A stretch of DNA of 64,000 nucleotides from Sphingosinicella sp. CPCC 101087 (GCF_004151485.1 NZ_SBFF01000003.1:361973-425972); one strand, 5' to 3'. Counted from the stretch's first letter, positions 25,710 through 34,325 are shown. Notes: generated by a model from the letters alone, not told the origin. Numbers and translations are program-made.

Positions 25710-26408
25710 TCAGAGCCTTGCGATTTCTCGGCCGGATGAGGATGCCACGGACTGGGCGTAGAGCCCCCTCATCCCGCTCGATTGCGCGCGTTCGATGAGT
25801 TCCTTCGACCAGTACCACCCGGCCAAGTCGACGTCAGCAAATGAAGCCACGTCGTTCAGAACCTCGTTGCTGAACACTACCCCATCAGGAAACTGGACAG
25901 CGCGGAAGTAAGTGCCCCCGTAGTCTTCGTCGTTGATGACGACTCTCGTCCGCCGGGGATCGACCGCTTCCAAAACGCGCCGCGGCATTACTGCATGGAA
26001 CAGCAACTCAGCATCTCTTGCCCGAACGTGGAATTCAGCATGGTCCAGCGAGCCGGGATCGATCTCGTCGATAAGCCGGAAAAGCCCATTGGAAATGAAG
26101 AACAGGTCGTGGGCCGGGTTATAAAAGTCCACGACGTCTTTTGACGGCCCCTTGAACCTGACCTCAGGTGTGGGAAGCCCTGTCAACGGTCTACGCGCCG
26201 ACGTCCGACCACCCTTTCGCGGCGAGCCCTCGCGCGAGGGTTTGTTCGGCCACTCCAAGCGCCCAGGCTGATAATCCCAGCTCTGCCACACCCGGAAGTA
26301 TCGCTCTTCTCCTTCATTGCGCGCGCTGGGTTCGAAGGTCCCTATCTGCCCTTTGGGTACCTGCTTGATCATCTCGGCAATCGTGAGTTCCGACATATCG
26401 GTCACCAT
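25710..26408 (-). CDS. Imm11 (MXAN-0049-type, DUF1629) immunity protein
   Basis: 232 aa from the ATG at 26406-26408 (MVTDMSELTIAEMIK). Family features: VRFKGPSKDVVDFYNPAHDL, FFISNGLFRLIDEIDPGSLD, HAEFHVRARDAELLFHAVMP, EAVDPRRTRVVINDEDYGGT and the end GMRGLYAQSV. Immunity proteins of this group neutralise nuclease-type polymorphic toxins in kin-discrimination systems. It starts 22 nt after a small ORF (26431-26739) on the same strand, in the order toxin-remnant then immunity. A second, truncated copy lies upstream (26773-27027). The immunity role is family-based and not shown here. Confidence 0.8.
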   Translation of the reverse strand: MVTDMSELTIAEMIKQVPKGQIGTFEPSARNEGEERYFRVWQSWDYQPGRLEWPNKPSREGSPRKGGRTSARRPLTGLPTPEVRFKGPSKDVVDFYNPAHDLFFISNGLFRLIDEIDPGSLDHAEFHVRARDAELLFHAVMPRRVLEAVDPRRTRVVINDEDYGGTYFRAVQFPDGVVFSNEVLNDVASFADVDLAGWYWSKELIERAQSSGMRGLYAQSVASSSGREIARL

Positions 26409-26430
26409 GTTCAGCACCCTGAGTTCAGTT

Positions 26431-26739
26431 TCACTTCGAAAGGCCGCGCTGGGCGAATTGATGGTAGCCGCAAGGGGGCGTCCTCCCAACATCAGCACTC
26501 CTCCTTCCCCGCCTCGGCAACCGGCTTTGAGAGTGGCGACAGCAGACACTGGATGATCTTGCGCCTTTGGGTGCGAACAGATCCCGGTACCGTCCGTTGA
26601 ATAACTCCTGGGGGATGATGTCGGATTTCTGAGCATGGTTGCTCAGCCTGACGGCGCTGAACGGGACCCTGCCCGCGGACCTCGGCGGCCGGCTCGCGCT
26701 TCCACGAACCGTGACTCTGATCTGACCACTATCTGCCAT
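26431..26739 (-). CDS. Short ORF before the Imm11 gene, possible toxin remnant
   Basis: 102 aa, ATG at 26737-26739 with a G-rich RBS (ggggggg-taa). Residues ~33-59 (NHAQKSDIIPQELFNGRYRD then LFAPKG) look like the 'HxIIPxELF' stretch seen in some AHH/HNH-type nuclease toxins paired with Imm11, but the following catalytic part is missing or out of frame; the rest is low-complexity. It ends 22 nt before the Imm11 start. Reading: a decayed toxin C-terminal module. The similarity is weak, so the function is speculative. Confidence 0.4.
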   Translation of the reverse strand: MADSGQIRVTVRGSASRPPRSAGRVPFSAVRLSNHAQKSDIIPQELFNGRYRDLFAPKGARSSSVCCRHSQSRLPRRGRRSADVGRTPPCGYHQFAQRGLSK

Positions 26740-26772
26740 TTACCCCCCCAATCCACAGAGGATCTGCTGAAA

Positions 26773-27027
26773 TCAGAGCCTTGCGACTTCTCGTACCGTC
26801 GAGGAGGCTACCGATTGTGCGTAGAGCCCACGTATGCCGCGTGATCGCGCCAGCTCGATCAGGTCCTTCGACCAATACCAGCCGCCCGCGTCGAAATCGA
26901 AGGATTCTACACCTTGCAGGGCCTCGTCGTTGAATACGATCCCTGCTGGGAATTCGACTTTCCGAAAGTACGTACCGGCATAGTCTTCGTCCTTGACGAC
27001 TACTTTCGTTCGCCGTGGATCGACAGC
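26773..27027 (-). pseudogene. Truncated second Imm11 gene (C-terminal part only)
   Basis: The ~85 C-terminal residues align closely with the intact Imm11 gene at 25710-26408: AVDPRRTKVVVKDEDYAGTY against AVDPRRTRVVINDEDYGGTY, and GWYWSKDLIELARSRGIRGL followed by YAQSVASSTVREVARL at the end. The N-terminal two thirds are missing; upstream of nt 27027 the DNA instead matches a fragment of the secreted-protein gene at 22165-22911. It is a recombination product and not expected to work as an immunity protein. Confidence 0.8.
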
Positions 27028-27133
27028 GGCAGCAAGCAATCGAGTCGTGCCAGACGCGGTCGCGGCAAGCCCGCGCTCACCAGTACGGACAGACCCGGTG
27101 GACGCGCAGCTCCCGGCCGTGCGCCGCAGATAT
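27028..27133 (-). pseudogene. Fragment of a paralogue of the 22165-22911 secreted-protein gene
   Basis: Plus-strand DNA at 27030-27133 matches 22464-22571 with an estimated 80% identity. Shared stretches include GACCCGGTGGACGCGCAG and GTGCGCCGCAGATA, and GCCAGACGCGG occurs in both, with a 1-bp deletion that breaks the reading frame. The fragment joins the Imm11 remnant on one side and the integrase stop on the other. It records a lost second copy of the toxin/immunity and secreted-protein locus. Confidence 0.7.
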
Positions 27134-28390
27134 CTACGTGCTCGCGAGGTTTCCGCCGCGCTTGCGCTTGATAGCCACAACGTTTGAGCTAGCGTTCTGG
27201 ACGATGGTGCAGAACCTTGCCCAATCCGTCATCAGTCGAGAACGCTTCGCCAGGAGGTCGCCACGCTGGTAAGCGGCTTCGGCCTTGTCCTTAAGCTGGT
27301 GTGCCAGGGCATGTTCGATTACCTCACGCGGATAGGCCGTCGTCTCGCCGGCCCAGTCGCGAAAAGTTGAACGGAAGCCGTGCTGCGTTAGGCCTGCTCG
27401 GCCCATCCGCTTTAGAACCGACGTGAGCGCCATATCGGAGAGCATGCCACCCCTGGCGGCGGGAAACACATAGTCCACACCTTCGATGCGCGAGGCGGCC
27501 TTAAGTAAGGCAACCGCGGCCGGGGAGAGCGGTACGCGATGTTCCTTGCCTGCCTTCATCCGGTCAGCCGGAATGATCCAAATCCTGTTCACTAGATCGA
27601 TCTCCGCCCAGGTCGCTCCTCGTACCTCACTCGACCGCGCGGCTGTCAGGATCGCAAACTCGAGGGCGCGAGCCGATGTGCCTTCGCGGTCGCGTAGCTC
27701 GGCCATGAAGTGGCCGATCTCGGCATAAGGCAGAGCCGCGTGATGCTCGACCTTTTGCACCTTGCTGCGGGCAGGGAGCAGCTTGTCCAGATGACCCCGC
27801 CACCGGGCGGGGTTCTCCCCGTCGCGATATCCGCTGACCTTCGCCCAATCGAGGATGTTTTCCACTCGTCCACGCAGTCGGCTAGCGGTTTCGGTCTTGT
27901 GGGCCCAGATCGGGCGAAGCACGTCCAGAACTGAACCGGTGTCAATCGCGCCGACAGGCAATGCGCCGATCTTTGGATAGGCGTAGGTCTCGAGGCTCGC
28001 GCCCCATTGCTTGACGTGCTTCTCGTTGCGCCAGCCGGCTTTGTGGGCTTCGATATAGGCTTTGGCGCACTCTTTGAATGTTATTGCTCTCGCTCTTTCT
28101 TCCCGTAGAGATGCGCGTATTTGGCGCTTCTCGTCCAATGGGTCTTTACCGTCGCGGACCTTCTTCCGGTGCACACGGGCGTCTTCCCGGGCTTCGGCAA
28201 GTGATACCTCCGGGTATGGCCCCAATCCGATATCTCGTCGCCGCGCACCGATCTTGATGCGCAAGATCCACGCGCGGCTGTCGCCCGCAATACGAAGGTG
28301 AAGGCCGGGCACTCCGCCCACCGCGTGCCGACCCTCATTCTTCAATCGCGCTACGGTCAGCGCCGACAGTTCCTTTGCTCTCTTGGGCAT
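27134..28390 (-). CDS. int: P4-type tyrosine integrase (DUF4102 N-terminus)
   Basis: 418 aa from the ATG at 28388-28390 (MPKRAKELSALTVARLKNEG); the frame stays open to 28429 but the extension is untypical. The N-terminal arm-binding domain has VPGLHLRIAGDSRAWILRIK and DIGLGPYPEVSLAEAREDAR. The catalytic domain has the first Arg in TAARSSEVRGATW, the H-x-x-R box in QHGFRSTFRDWAGE, the second His in HALAHQL and the Tyr region AEAAYQRGDLL. These enzymes integrate islands at tRNA 3' ends. It points away from a possible att site at 28553-28567 and is probably the island integrase. Confidence 0.93.
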   Translation of the reverse strand: MPKRAKELSALTVARLKNEGRHAVGGVPGLHLRIAGDSRAWILRIKIGARRRDIGLGPYPEVSLAEAREDARVHRKKVRDGKDPLDEKRQIRASLREERARAITFKECAKAYIEAHKAGWRNEKHVKQWGASLETYAYPKIGALPVGAIDTGSVLDVLRPIWAHKTETASRLRGRVENILDWAKVSGYRDGENPARWRGHLDKLLPARSKVQKVEHHAALPYAEIGHFMAELRDREGTSARALEFAILTAARSSEVRGATWAEIDLVNRIWIIPADRMKAGKEHRVPLSPAAVALLKAASRIEGVDYVFPAARGGMLSDMALTSVLKRMGRAGLTQHGFRSTFRDWAGETTAYPREVIEHALAHQLKDKAEAAYQRGDLLAKRSRLMTDWARFCTIVQNASSNVVAIKRKRGGNLAST

Positions 28391-28821
28391 TATGGCGGAG
28401 ACTTTTTCCTGACCCACTTCTTGTCCCACATAAGTTTTGAGATTGCAATGGATATCATGGCCAATCGTGGAACTGCGAATTCTAATTAAGATATTGATAT
28501 CACAAAAGAAGAAGACGTCCTGGGCTGTCCTGGAAATGGCCCGAAAAGGACTCCCTCTCCGCCATTTCTATCGGTCAAACACTGATTATCCAAAGCCGAG
28601 TTCGAGGCCTCCCCTTTGTTCTTTTTTTGAGTTCTCGTAGCAGCTCGTGGCCAAGCAGATGTCCAAAGGTGATGTTTGCCGGCATCTTTGGCGGAATTGT
28701 GCGCGACGGCAGAGCTGATAGCGAACTTATGCACGAGTCCTGGTGCGGCCTGTTTGGACTGGTCAACTCTGACGCGAACACTTAGCAAGCGGTCTGTCGT
28801 CGCCGATTTGAATGTGATATT
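28391..28821. other. AT-richer flank upstream of the integrase, with tRNA-Ser-like att
   Basis: About 430 bp that appears gene-free and is more AT-rich (for example 28480-28510 and 28590-28640). It should hold the integrase promoter. The GTGGG pair near 28411-28430 and the tRNA-Ser-like sequence at 28553-28567 lie inside it. No complete tRNA is present. Confidence 0.5.
28553..28567 (+). repeat. Candidate att site: 15-bp match to tRNA-Ser 3' end (copy 1)
   Basis: CCCTCTCCGCCATTT; the part CTCTCCGCCA is the usual end of tRNA-Ser, including CCA. The identical 15-mer recurs at 29427-29441. It lies 163 bp upstream of the integrase start, where attL is expected for P4-type integrases. Its status as att is inferred. 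Confidence 0.6.
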
Positions 28822-29337
28822 ATGTCAATCGTCCTGCCGTTGCTTGCGCTCGCCCTCCAGTCGACAACACTCCCCCCGCATCCCCGACAGGCGGAGGCGC
28901 GAGCGCTGTTAACCGCTGTCCAAGGCCAGTGGCGGTGTCGTGGCGAATTTGCGGACGGGCGCCCGATCGAGGCGGATCTGAGCTTTGAGCCTGTTTTCGG
29001 TGGGCTTGGACTTCGATTCACTCACGTCGATCGACCGCCGCACAGCTACCGCCAGGAATCGCATTGGGGCTTCGATCGGGAAAGCGGACACATCGTCTCA
29101 CTTGCGCTGACCGGGTCCGCCCGCGCGGCCGAGCCGAGCGCGGCGGCCTATGTCGCCGAGACATGGACGGAAAGTTCGCTGACTTTGGTCCACCGGCACC
29201 TGCTCACCGATCCGTTCGCACCGAACCGCTTCACCTACACAGTGACGGGCGGCCGCTTGAAGAAGACATGGGAAGTGGCGCGCACCGAAGGACAATGGCA
29301 GATGGGGGATTATCTCGACTGCGATCGGGTGGGCTGA
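28822..29337 (+). CDS. Exported lipocalin-like protein, unknown function
   Basis: 171 aa (ATG; N-terminus MSIVLPLLALALQSTTLPPH acts as a signal-like segment). The body looks like a small beta-barrel/DUF1579-like fold: LLTAVQGQWRCRGEFADGRP, FEPVFGGLGLRFTHVDRPPH, ESHWGFDRESGHIVSLALTG and WTESSLTLVHRHLLTDPFAP. GC-rich codon use is like the chromosomal genes to its right rather than the island, although it sits between the two 15-bp att-like repeats. Function unknown. Confidence 0.65.
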   Translation: MSIVLPLLALALQSTTLPPHPRQAEARALLTAVQGQWRCRGEFADGRPIEADLSFEPVFGGLGLRFTHVDRPPHSYRQESHWGFDRESGHIVSLALTGSARAAEPSAAAYVAETWTESSLTLVHRHLLTDPFAPNRFTYTVTGGRLKKTWEVARTEGQWQMGDYLDCDRVG

Positions 29338-29426
29338 GGGCACGTCAGGAAGGCGGCCATCAGTCGATGGAGGATTGTTTCCAAAGCCTGCCACCGGTTT
29401 TGCGGCCGCTGTGAGGGCGTGAGATA

Positions 29427-29441
29427 CCCTCTCCGCCATTT
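29427..29441 (+). repeat. Candidate att site, copy 2 (15-bp direct repeat)
   Basis: An exact second copy of CCCTCTCCGCCATTT, 874 bp from copy 1, in the same orientation. The interval contains only the lipocalin-like gene (28822-29337), so this pair may mark a second small insertion or a relic att. Confidence 0.55.
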
Positions 29442-29592
29442 TCCTGACTTCCCGCAAAGCCTGTCAGCCTGGCTCGCCTGCGCCTCGGACGGGCCCGGTT
29501 CCGACAGGAGTTCCCAACCGGGCGCGTCGTTGTTTCGCTGACATAATTATCTGCTAATCTCCGCATCGACCGATAGGTGGCGGTGGTGCGCG

Positions 29593-30498
29593 ATGGATCA
29601 TCGTTTTCGGCACCGGTTCGACAAGTTCGTCGGGGTCGAAAGGCCGCCGACCTTGACCGTTTCTGCCTTCGAGGCGACCGATTTCGTCGTATCGCGCGTG
29701 CAGTGGGAATGGAGCGACGGAGGACATCCGACGCAGTTCGATCGCGCCGACGCTTACATGGTCTGCCTGCAGCGCCTGGATCTGCCCGCCCAGCCTTACT
29801 GGGCGGACGGGCGCGCCATGTCGCTGCCGGCGATTCGGCGGGGGCAGTTCCTGTTGCTGGACCTCGGTACCGAGCACGCGTCACTCGTGCCGAGCGCGGT
29901 GGATTGCGTGTCGATCTACGCCTCGCGCGCGGCGCTTCAGCGCTTTCAGGCCGAGCATGGAATGCCGGCTACCGGGCAGTTGCTGACGCCTCTGGGCGCG
30001 GTGCATGACGACGAGGCCATTCGCCATCTTGGCGAGGCGTTGTTGCCGGCGATCGAGCAGCCCCGGGCCGCAAGCCGGCTGTGGGCCGACCATGTCGCCC
30101 TTGCGCTCCTTTCCCGCCTCACCGCACTGCACGGCACCGATGCCTTGCCCGCATCTGCGGCGCGGGGCGGCCTTGCCGGGTGGCAGGAGCGGCGTGCCAA
30201 GGAGATGATGCTGTCCCAGCTTGACGGGCGCATCGGTCTGGAAACGCTGGCGGCCGAATGCCGGCTGTCGCGCAGCCATTTCGCCCGCGCGTTCAAGGCG
30301 TCCACGGGCGTTTCTCCGCTTCGCTGGTTGAGCCTCCAGCGGGTGGAACGGGCGAAGATCATGCTCTTGAACACGCAGCTCCCCCTGGATCAGATTGCCG
30401 TCGCGTGCGGCTTCGCCGACGCCAGCCATCTGGCGCGCGTCTTCGTGCGGGCGACGGGCCAGCAGCCGGGCGCCTGGCGGCGGTCGAGCCGCCTGTAA
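29593..30498 (+). CDS. AraC-family transcriptional regulator
   Basis: 301 aa starting MDHRFRHRFDKFVGVERPPT. The C-terminal ~100 residues hold the two AraC helix-turn-helices: IGLETLAAECRLSRSHFARA, then FKASTGVSPLRWLSLQRVER and LPLDQIAVACGFADASHLAR ending VRATGQQPGAWRR. The N-terminal ~190 residues are a cupin-like sensing domain (AraC-ligand-binding type). It precedes the SDR gene by ~105 bp on the same strand and probably regulates that gene and those following. The ligand is unknown. Confidence 0.92.
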   Translation: MDHRFRHRFDKFVGVERPPTLTVSAFEATDFVVSRVQWEWSDGGHPTQFDRADAYMVCLQRLDLPAQPYWADGRAMSLPAIRRGQFLLLDLGTEHASLVPSAVDCVSIYASRAALQRFQAEHGMPATGQLLTPLGAVHDDEAIRHLGEALLPAIEQPRAASRLWADHVALALLSRLTALHGTDALPASAARGGLAGWQERRAKEMMLSQLDGRIGLETLAAECRLSRSHFARAFKASTGVSPLRWLSLQRVERAKIMLLNTQLPLDQIAVACGFADASHLARVFVRATGQQPGAWRRSSRL

Positions 30499-30603
30499 GC
30501 GCAGCTGTCGAATCAGCACGGAAGTCCAATCCGGGGCACGTAGGTCCATGGATCGACTGGCGACCCGTGCCGTAAAATTCCCCCGGCAATCGGAGGGTAG
30601 GCA

Positions 30604-31470
30604 ATGGTGCAAAAGACTATTCTGGTGACGGGCGCCGGTTCCGGCTTCGGCGAAGGCGCGGCGATCGGCATGGCGCAGAACGGCCACGCGGTGATCGCCA
30701 CCGTGCAGGTCTCGCCGCAGGTCATGCCGCTCAGGCAGAAGGCTGCGAAGCTGGGGCTGGACAATCTGCGGGTCGAGCGGCTCGACCTCACCGATCCCTA
30801 TGACATCGAGCGGGCGGCGAAATGGGACTTCGACGTGCTGTGGAACAATGCGGGGCAGGGCGAGAGCGGGCCCGTGTGGGAGATCCCGATCGACCTCGTG
30901 CGCCGCAATTACGAGATCAACGTCTTCCTGCCGCTCGTGCTGACGCAGAAGGTGGTGCAGAAATGGGTGTCGCAGGGACGCAGGGGAAAAGTCGTCTTCA
31001 CCTCCTCGATGGGCGGGCTGTTCACGCCGGCCAACTGGGGAACCTACGTTTCCACCAAGCATGCGCTGGAAGCCATCGCCGAGGCGCTGCAGCAGGAGCT
31101 GCGCCCGTACGATATTCTCGTCCAGACGATCAATCCGGGCGCCTATTTCACCGGCTATAACGAGACCATGGCCGACAATGCCTTCCGCTGGCTCGACGAC
31201 GGCCGGAACTTCACCAGGCGAGAGGACCTGCGAAAGGGCTTCGACGACTTCTTCGCGACGCCCGAAGGCCGGATGGACCCCCAGGAGATGATCGATCGGA
31301 TGATCGAGATCGTCCCGGCCGACACGGGCAAGTTCCGCAACGTGATGCCCAGGGCGATCGAGGACATGCTGAAGGCCCATCAGCTCCAGGCTTGGGAAAA
31401 TCGCATCGAGGCGCCGGACGGGCTCGTCGCCGATATCGTGCCCGAGATGGAGCCGACTCGCTCGGTCTGA
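30604..31470 (+). CDS. SDR-family NAD(P)-dependent oxidoreductase
   Basis: 288 aa. Rossmann motif TGAGSGFG at residues 9-16, NNAGQG at the expected strand-4 position, SS in VFTSSMGG, and the catalytic Tyr-x3-Lys YVSTK (Y148, K152). It lacks membrane segments, so it is cytoplasmic. It reduces or oxidises a hydroxyl/carbonyl group on an unidentified substrate. A gap of 13 bp separates it from the GlcG/HbpS-like gene, so they form an operon. Full-length and typical of the classical SDR group. Confidence 0.92.
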   Translation: MVQKTILVTGAGSGFGEGAAIGMAQNGHAVIATVQVSPQVMPLRQKAAKLGLDNLRVERLDLTDPYDIERAAKWDFDVLWNNAGQGESGPVWEIPIDLVRRNYEINVFLPLVLTQKVVQKWVSQGRRGKVVFTSSMGGLFTPANWGTYVSTKHALEAIAEALQQELRPYDILVQTINPGAYFTGYNETMADNAFRWLDDGRNFTRREDLRKGFDDFFATPEGRMDPQEMIDRMIEIVPADTGKFRNVMPRAIEDMLKAHQLQAWENRIEAPDGLVADIVPEMEPTRSV

Positions 31471-31483
31471 CGGAGGAATCGCG

Positions 31484-31966
31484 ATGGAGCTGCCGCAAAG
31501 CATCAGCGATGCCGCGCTCGCGGCGGCATCGGACGAAGCCCGTATCATCGGCGTGCCGATGAACGTCGCCATTCTCGACGCGGGGGCGAACCTGAAGGCG
31601 TTCCTGAGGATGGACGGCGCGCTGCTCGGTTCGGTGGACATCGCCCTCCGGAAGGCGCGCACCGCCGCGCTCTTCGGGATGAACACGGAAGCCGTGGGCG
31701 AATTCTGCAAGCCGGGCGGGACCTCTCCCGGCCTCGACGCGACCAATGGCGGACTCGTCGTCTTCGCCGGCGGCATTCCGCTGCGCGACTTTGAAGGCAG
31801 GTTGATCGGCGCCGTCGGCGTGTCGGGCGGCAGCGTGATCCAGGACTTCCAGGTCGCGGCCGCGGCGGCCGAAGCGGCCCGGCTGATCCGGGACGAGGGA
31901 GGAAGACAATGGGCCGCGCCGCATGCCGGGCACGAGCGCTCCGCGCTCTCGTCGGGACAGTCATGA
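31484..31966 (+). CDS. GlcG/HbpS-family protein
   Basis: 160 aa. The family pattern is clear: ALAAASDEARIIGVPMNVAI and LDAGANLKAFLRMDGALLGS (N-terminal), KARTAALFGMNT, then GGIPLRDFEGRLIGAVGVSG and the C-terminal QDFQVAAAAAEA. GlcG/HbpS proteins bind haem or act as accessory factors in organic-acid metabolism; the role here is unknown. The 3' end overlaps the start of the NTF2-like gene by 58 nt, so they are coupled. Confidence 0.88.
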   Translation: MELPQSISDAALAAASDEARIIGVPMNVAILDAGANLKAFLRMDGALLGSVDIALRKARTAALFGMNTEAVGEFCKPGGTSPGLDATNGGLVVFAGGIPLRDFEGRLIGAVGVSGGSVIQDFQVAAAAAEAARLIRDEGGRQWAAPHAGHERSALSSGQS

Positions 31967-32433
31967 TCGCGACGGCCCCTGGCGCCGCCGCCGGCGCGGG
32001 ACCGGCCGAGGAGGAACGGAACCGCATGGTCGTCGCGCAGGGCTTCGAGGCTTGGCGGACGGGCACCGGCAGCCCCTACGACCTGCTCGCTCCGGATGCG
32101 AGCTGGACGATCACAGGCAACTCGCTTGCGGCCAGGACGTACCCGACGCGGGAGGCGTTCATCCGGGAGATCATCCGGCCGTTCAACGCGCGGATGAAAT
32201 CCCGCCTCGTTCCTTCGGTCCGCAAGCTTTACGCCGAAGGCGACACCGTGATCGCCTTCTTCGATGCGGTCGGCATGGCGAGGGACGACCGCCCCTATGC
32301 CAACACCTACGCCTGGATCCTGGAGATGGAGCGCGGACAGATCGTCAGGGCTTACGCCTTCTTCGACAGCATCGCCTTCGACGACTTGTGGAGGCGGGTG
32401 CAGCCGGTCCAGGCGGGCGCTCCTGAACCGTAG
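31909..32433 (+). CDS. Exported NTF2-like (SnoaL) protein
   Basis: 174 aa. N-terminal signal (ARALRALVGTVMIATAPGAA, cleavage after AAAGAG). The mature part is a compact NTF2/SnoaL-like fold: FEAWRTGTGSPYDLLAPDAS, ASWTITGNSL, EAFIREIIRPFNARMKSRLV and ending FFDSIAFDDLWRRVQPV. The fold is often used as a small-molecule isomerase or as a binding protein; no catalytic residues can be assigned. It lies at the 3' end of the SDR-GlcG operon and is convergent with DUF885-1. Confidence 0.82.
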   Translation: MGRAACRARALRALVGTVMIATAPGAAAGAGPAEEERNRMVVAQGFEAWRTGTGSPYDLLAPDASWTITGNSLAARTYPTREAFIREIIRPFNARMKSRLVPSVRKLYAEGDTVIAFFDAVGMARDDRPYANTYAWILEMERGQIVRAYAFFDSIAFDDLWRRVQPVQAGAPEP

Positions 32434-32477
32434 GTGGCGACGACAATGGCAGGAGACGGCTCGGCAGTGCTGGATGA

Positions 32478-34325
32478 TCAGGGTTGTCGGACTTGCGAGG
32501 CTCGCTCCTCCAGCCAGTGGTCGATCTTTGCCTCGAGCACGTCGAGCGGCAGGACGCCGGTGTTCAGCACCTGGTCGTGAAATTCCCTGATGTCGAACCT
32601 GCCGCCAAGCCTGGTCGCCGCTCTCTGGCGCAGTTCCTGCAGCTTGAGCTCTCCGATCTTGTACGACGTGGCCTGGCCCGGATAGGCGATATAGCGGTCG
32701 ATCTCGACCACGACGTCGCGTTCCGCCATCGAGGTATTCTCGAGCATGAAGCGGATGGCGGCGTCGCGACTCCACCCATGCGCGTGCAGCCCCGTGTCGA
32801 CGACCAGTCGGACGGCCCTCAGCATCGCCATGTCGAGATGGCCGAACCATTGATAGGGATCCTCGAAAAGGCCGAGCTCCCGGCCGAGCGTTTCGGCGTA
32901 GAGACCCCAGCCTTCCGTATAGGCGGTCGCCCGGCCGAAGCGCAGCACGTCCGGCAGATCTTCCTGCTCCTGGGCGAGGGAAAGTTGGAAATGGTGCCCC
33001 GGAATCCCCTCGTGAAGGGTCAGCGTCTCCAGGGTGGGGATGGGCCTCGTGTCGAGCATCGACATGTTGAAGAACAGGATGCCCGGGCCCGAAGCGTCCG
33101 GCGGTCCCGGGCGATAATAGCCGGTGCCCCGCTGGTCCCCCAATGCAGGAAGTGGCCGCACTTCGAAGGGGGCCCGCGGTGCGGCGGGAAAGAGCTTGGG
33201 GATGTTGGGCCAGATCCGGGCCTCGATGGACTTGAAATGCTCGAGAAGCTGCTCGGGCTGCTTATGGTAGAAGCGCGGATCGGTCCGGACATGCTCGAAG
33301 AATTCGTGCAGGCTCCCACCAAACCCGATAGTCTGGCGCACTTCCTCCATCTGCTCTCGAATCCGGGCCACCTCGCGACGCCCCAGAGCGTGGATCTCGT
33401 CGGCGCTCATCCGTGTGGTGGTGTGGCGCGCGAGCTCGGCCGCGTAGAGCGCCGCACCATCCTTCATCGCCGATCGGCCCGGGGCCGCCGAGGCAAGCGG
33501 GAGATATTCCGTCTGCAGATAGGATTGCCAGAGCCTGTATCCGGGATAGACGCGCTCCTCGATCATGCGCCGATAGGCCGCTGCCAGCCTCGCGCGCTCC
33601 GGCTGGCCGATCGTGGCGGGCATGTTTGCGATGGCCGCGTAGAAGGGGCTGTCCTCGACCGGGATCGCAAGCATCGCCTCGACCTGGGATAGGACATTGT
33701 CGACGATCACTCGCGGCTGGACCTGTCCCACGGCGACCCCGCGCCGGAGCTGGGCGATCACGTTCTCCAGATAGCCCGCAAATCCCTCCAGGCGCTCGAG
33801 CCCACGCTCATAATCTTCCACGCTTTCGAACCGTGCGCCGCCGCCCGAGACGAAGTCGGGCATCTCCACGTGCATCCCGAACGAAGGGTTCAAAGCCGCC
33901 CGGCGCTGAACGTCGAACAGGCCTGTCTCGAACAGCGACAGGACCTGCTCCGTGCGATAGCGAAGGACGTCGTAGGCGATCCGGTCCACGGCGGAGAGCT
34001 GCAGCCGGTCGATCGTCGCGAGTTCCGCCATCTCGGCTCGCTTGCTGGCTTCCAGCGCGCGGGCATGGTCGTCCGACAAGGGGTCGACGAAGGCCGGCAG
34101 TCCTGCGGCATCTCCGGACCTTTCCGCGTCCATCGGCGCGAGCATGCGTTCCGCCTGACGGCTGCGCTCGAGAAGACGATGGAGGCGCTCCGAGGCCTCC
34201 GTCCTCTGGATCCCATCCGCGGGAGCAGACGACGGAAGCTGCGACTTCGCGGGTGCTGCGACCGACAGGAGGAGAGCGGCCGCAAGATTCTGCACCCGCA
34301 TGTACGTCGACGATCTTCCGGCCAT
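32478..34325 (-). CDS. Exported DUF885 peptidase-like protein 1
   Basis: 615 aa; the ATG at 34323-34325 has AAAGGAG 7 nt upstream. A signal region (RVQNLAAALLLSVAAPAKSQ) is near the N-terminus. The DUF885 core motif HEGIPGHHFQ is at about residue 436, within LTLHEGIPGHHFQLSLAQEQ; the family also shows YTEGWGLYAETLG and YIAYPGQATSYKIGEL. These proteins resemble metallo-carboxypeptidases and are thought to be peptidases, although the reaction is not well established. A paralogue (39067-40872) lies 4.7 kb away in the same cluster. It is divergent from the amidohydrolase gene, sharing a 300-bp region with a GTTGC-N7-GCAAC site. Confidence 0.9.
   Translation of the reverse strand: MAGRSSTYMRVQNLAAALLLSVAAPAKSQLPSSAPADGIQRTEASERLHRLLERSRQAERMLAPMDAERSGDAAGLPAFVDPLSDDHARALEASKRAEMAELATIDRLQLSAVDRIAYDVLRYRTEQVLSLFETGLFDVQRRAALNPSFGMHVEMPDFVSGGGARFESVEDYERGLERLEGFAGYLENVIAQLRRGVAVGQVQPRVIVDNVLSQVEAMLAIPVEDSPFYAAIANMPATIGQPERARLAAAYRRMIEERVYPGYRLWQSYLQTEYLPLASAAPGRSAMKDGAALYAAELARHTTTRMSADEIHALGRREVARIREQMEEVRQTIGFGGSLHEFFEHVRTDPRFYHKQPEQLLEHFKSIEARIWPNIPKLFPAAPRAPFEVRPLPALGDQRGTGYYRPGPPDASGPGILFFNMSMLDTRPIPTLETLTLHEGIPGHHFQLSLAQEQEDLPDVLRFGRATAYTEGWGLYAETLGRELGLFEDPYQWFGHLDMAMLRAVRLVVDTGLHAHGWSRDAAIRFMLENTSMAERDVVVEIDRYIAYPGQATSYKIGELKLQELRQRAATRLGGRFDIREFHDQVLNTGVLPLDVLEAKIDHWLEERASQVRQP

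Noticed and set aside
29881..32850. 989-codon open frame on the minus strand
   Set aside because: It runs opposite to the AraC, SDR, GlcG/HbpS and NTF2 genes, which have clear families. It has no domain pattern and results from high G/C at third positions.
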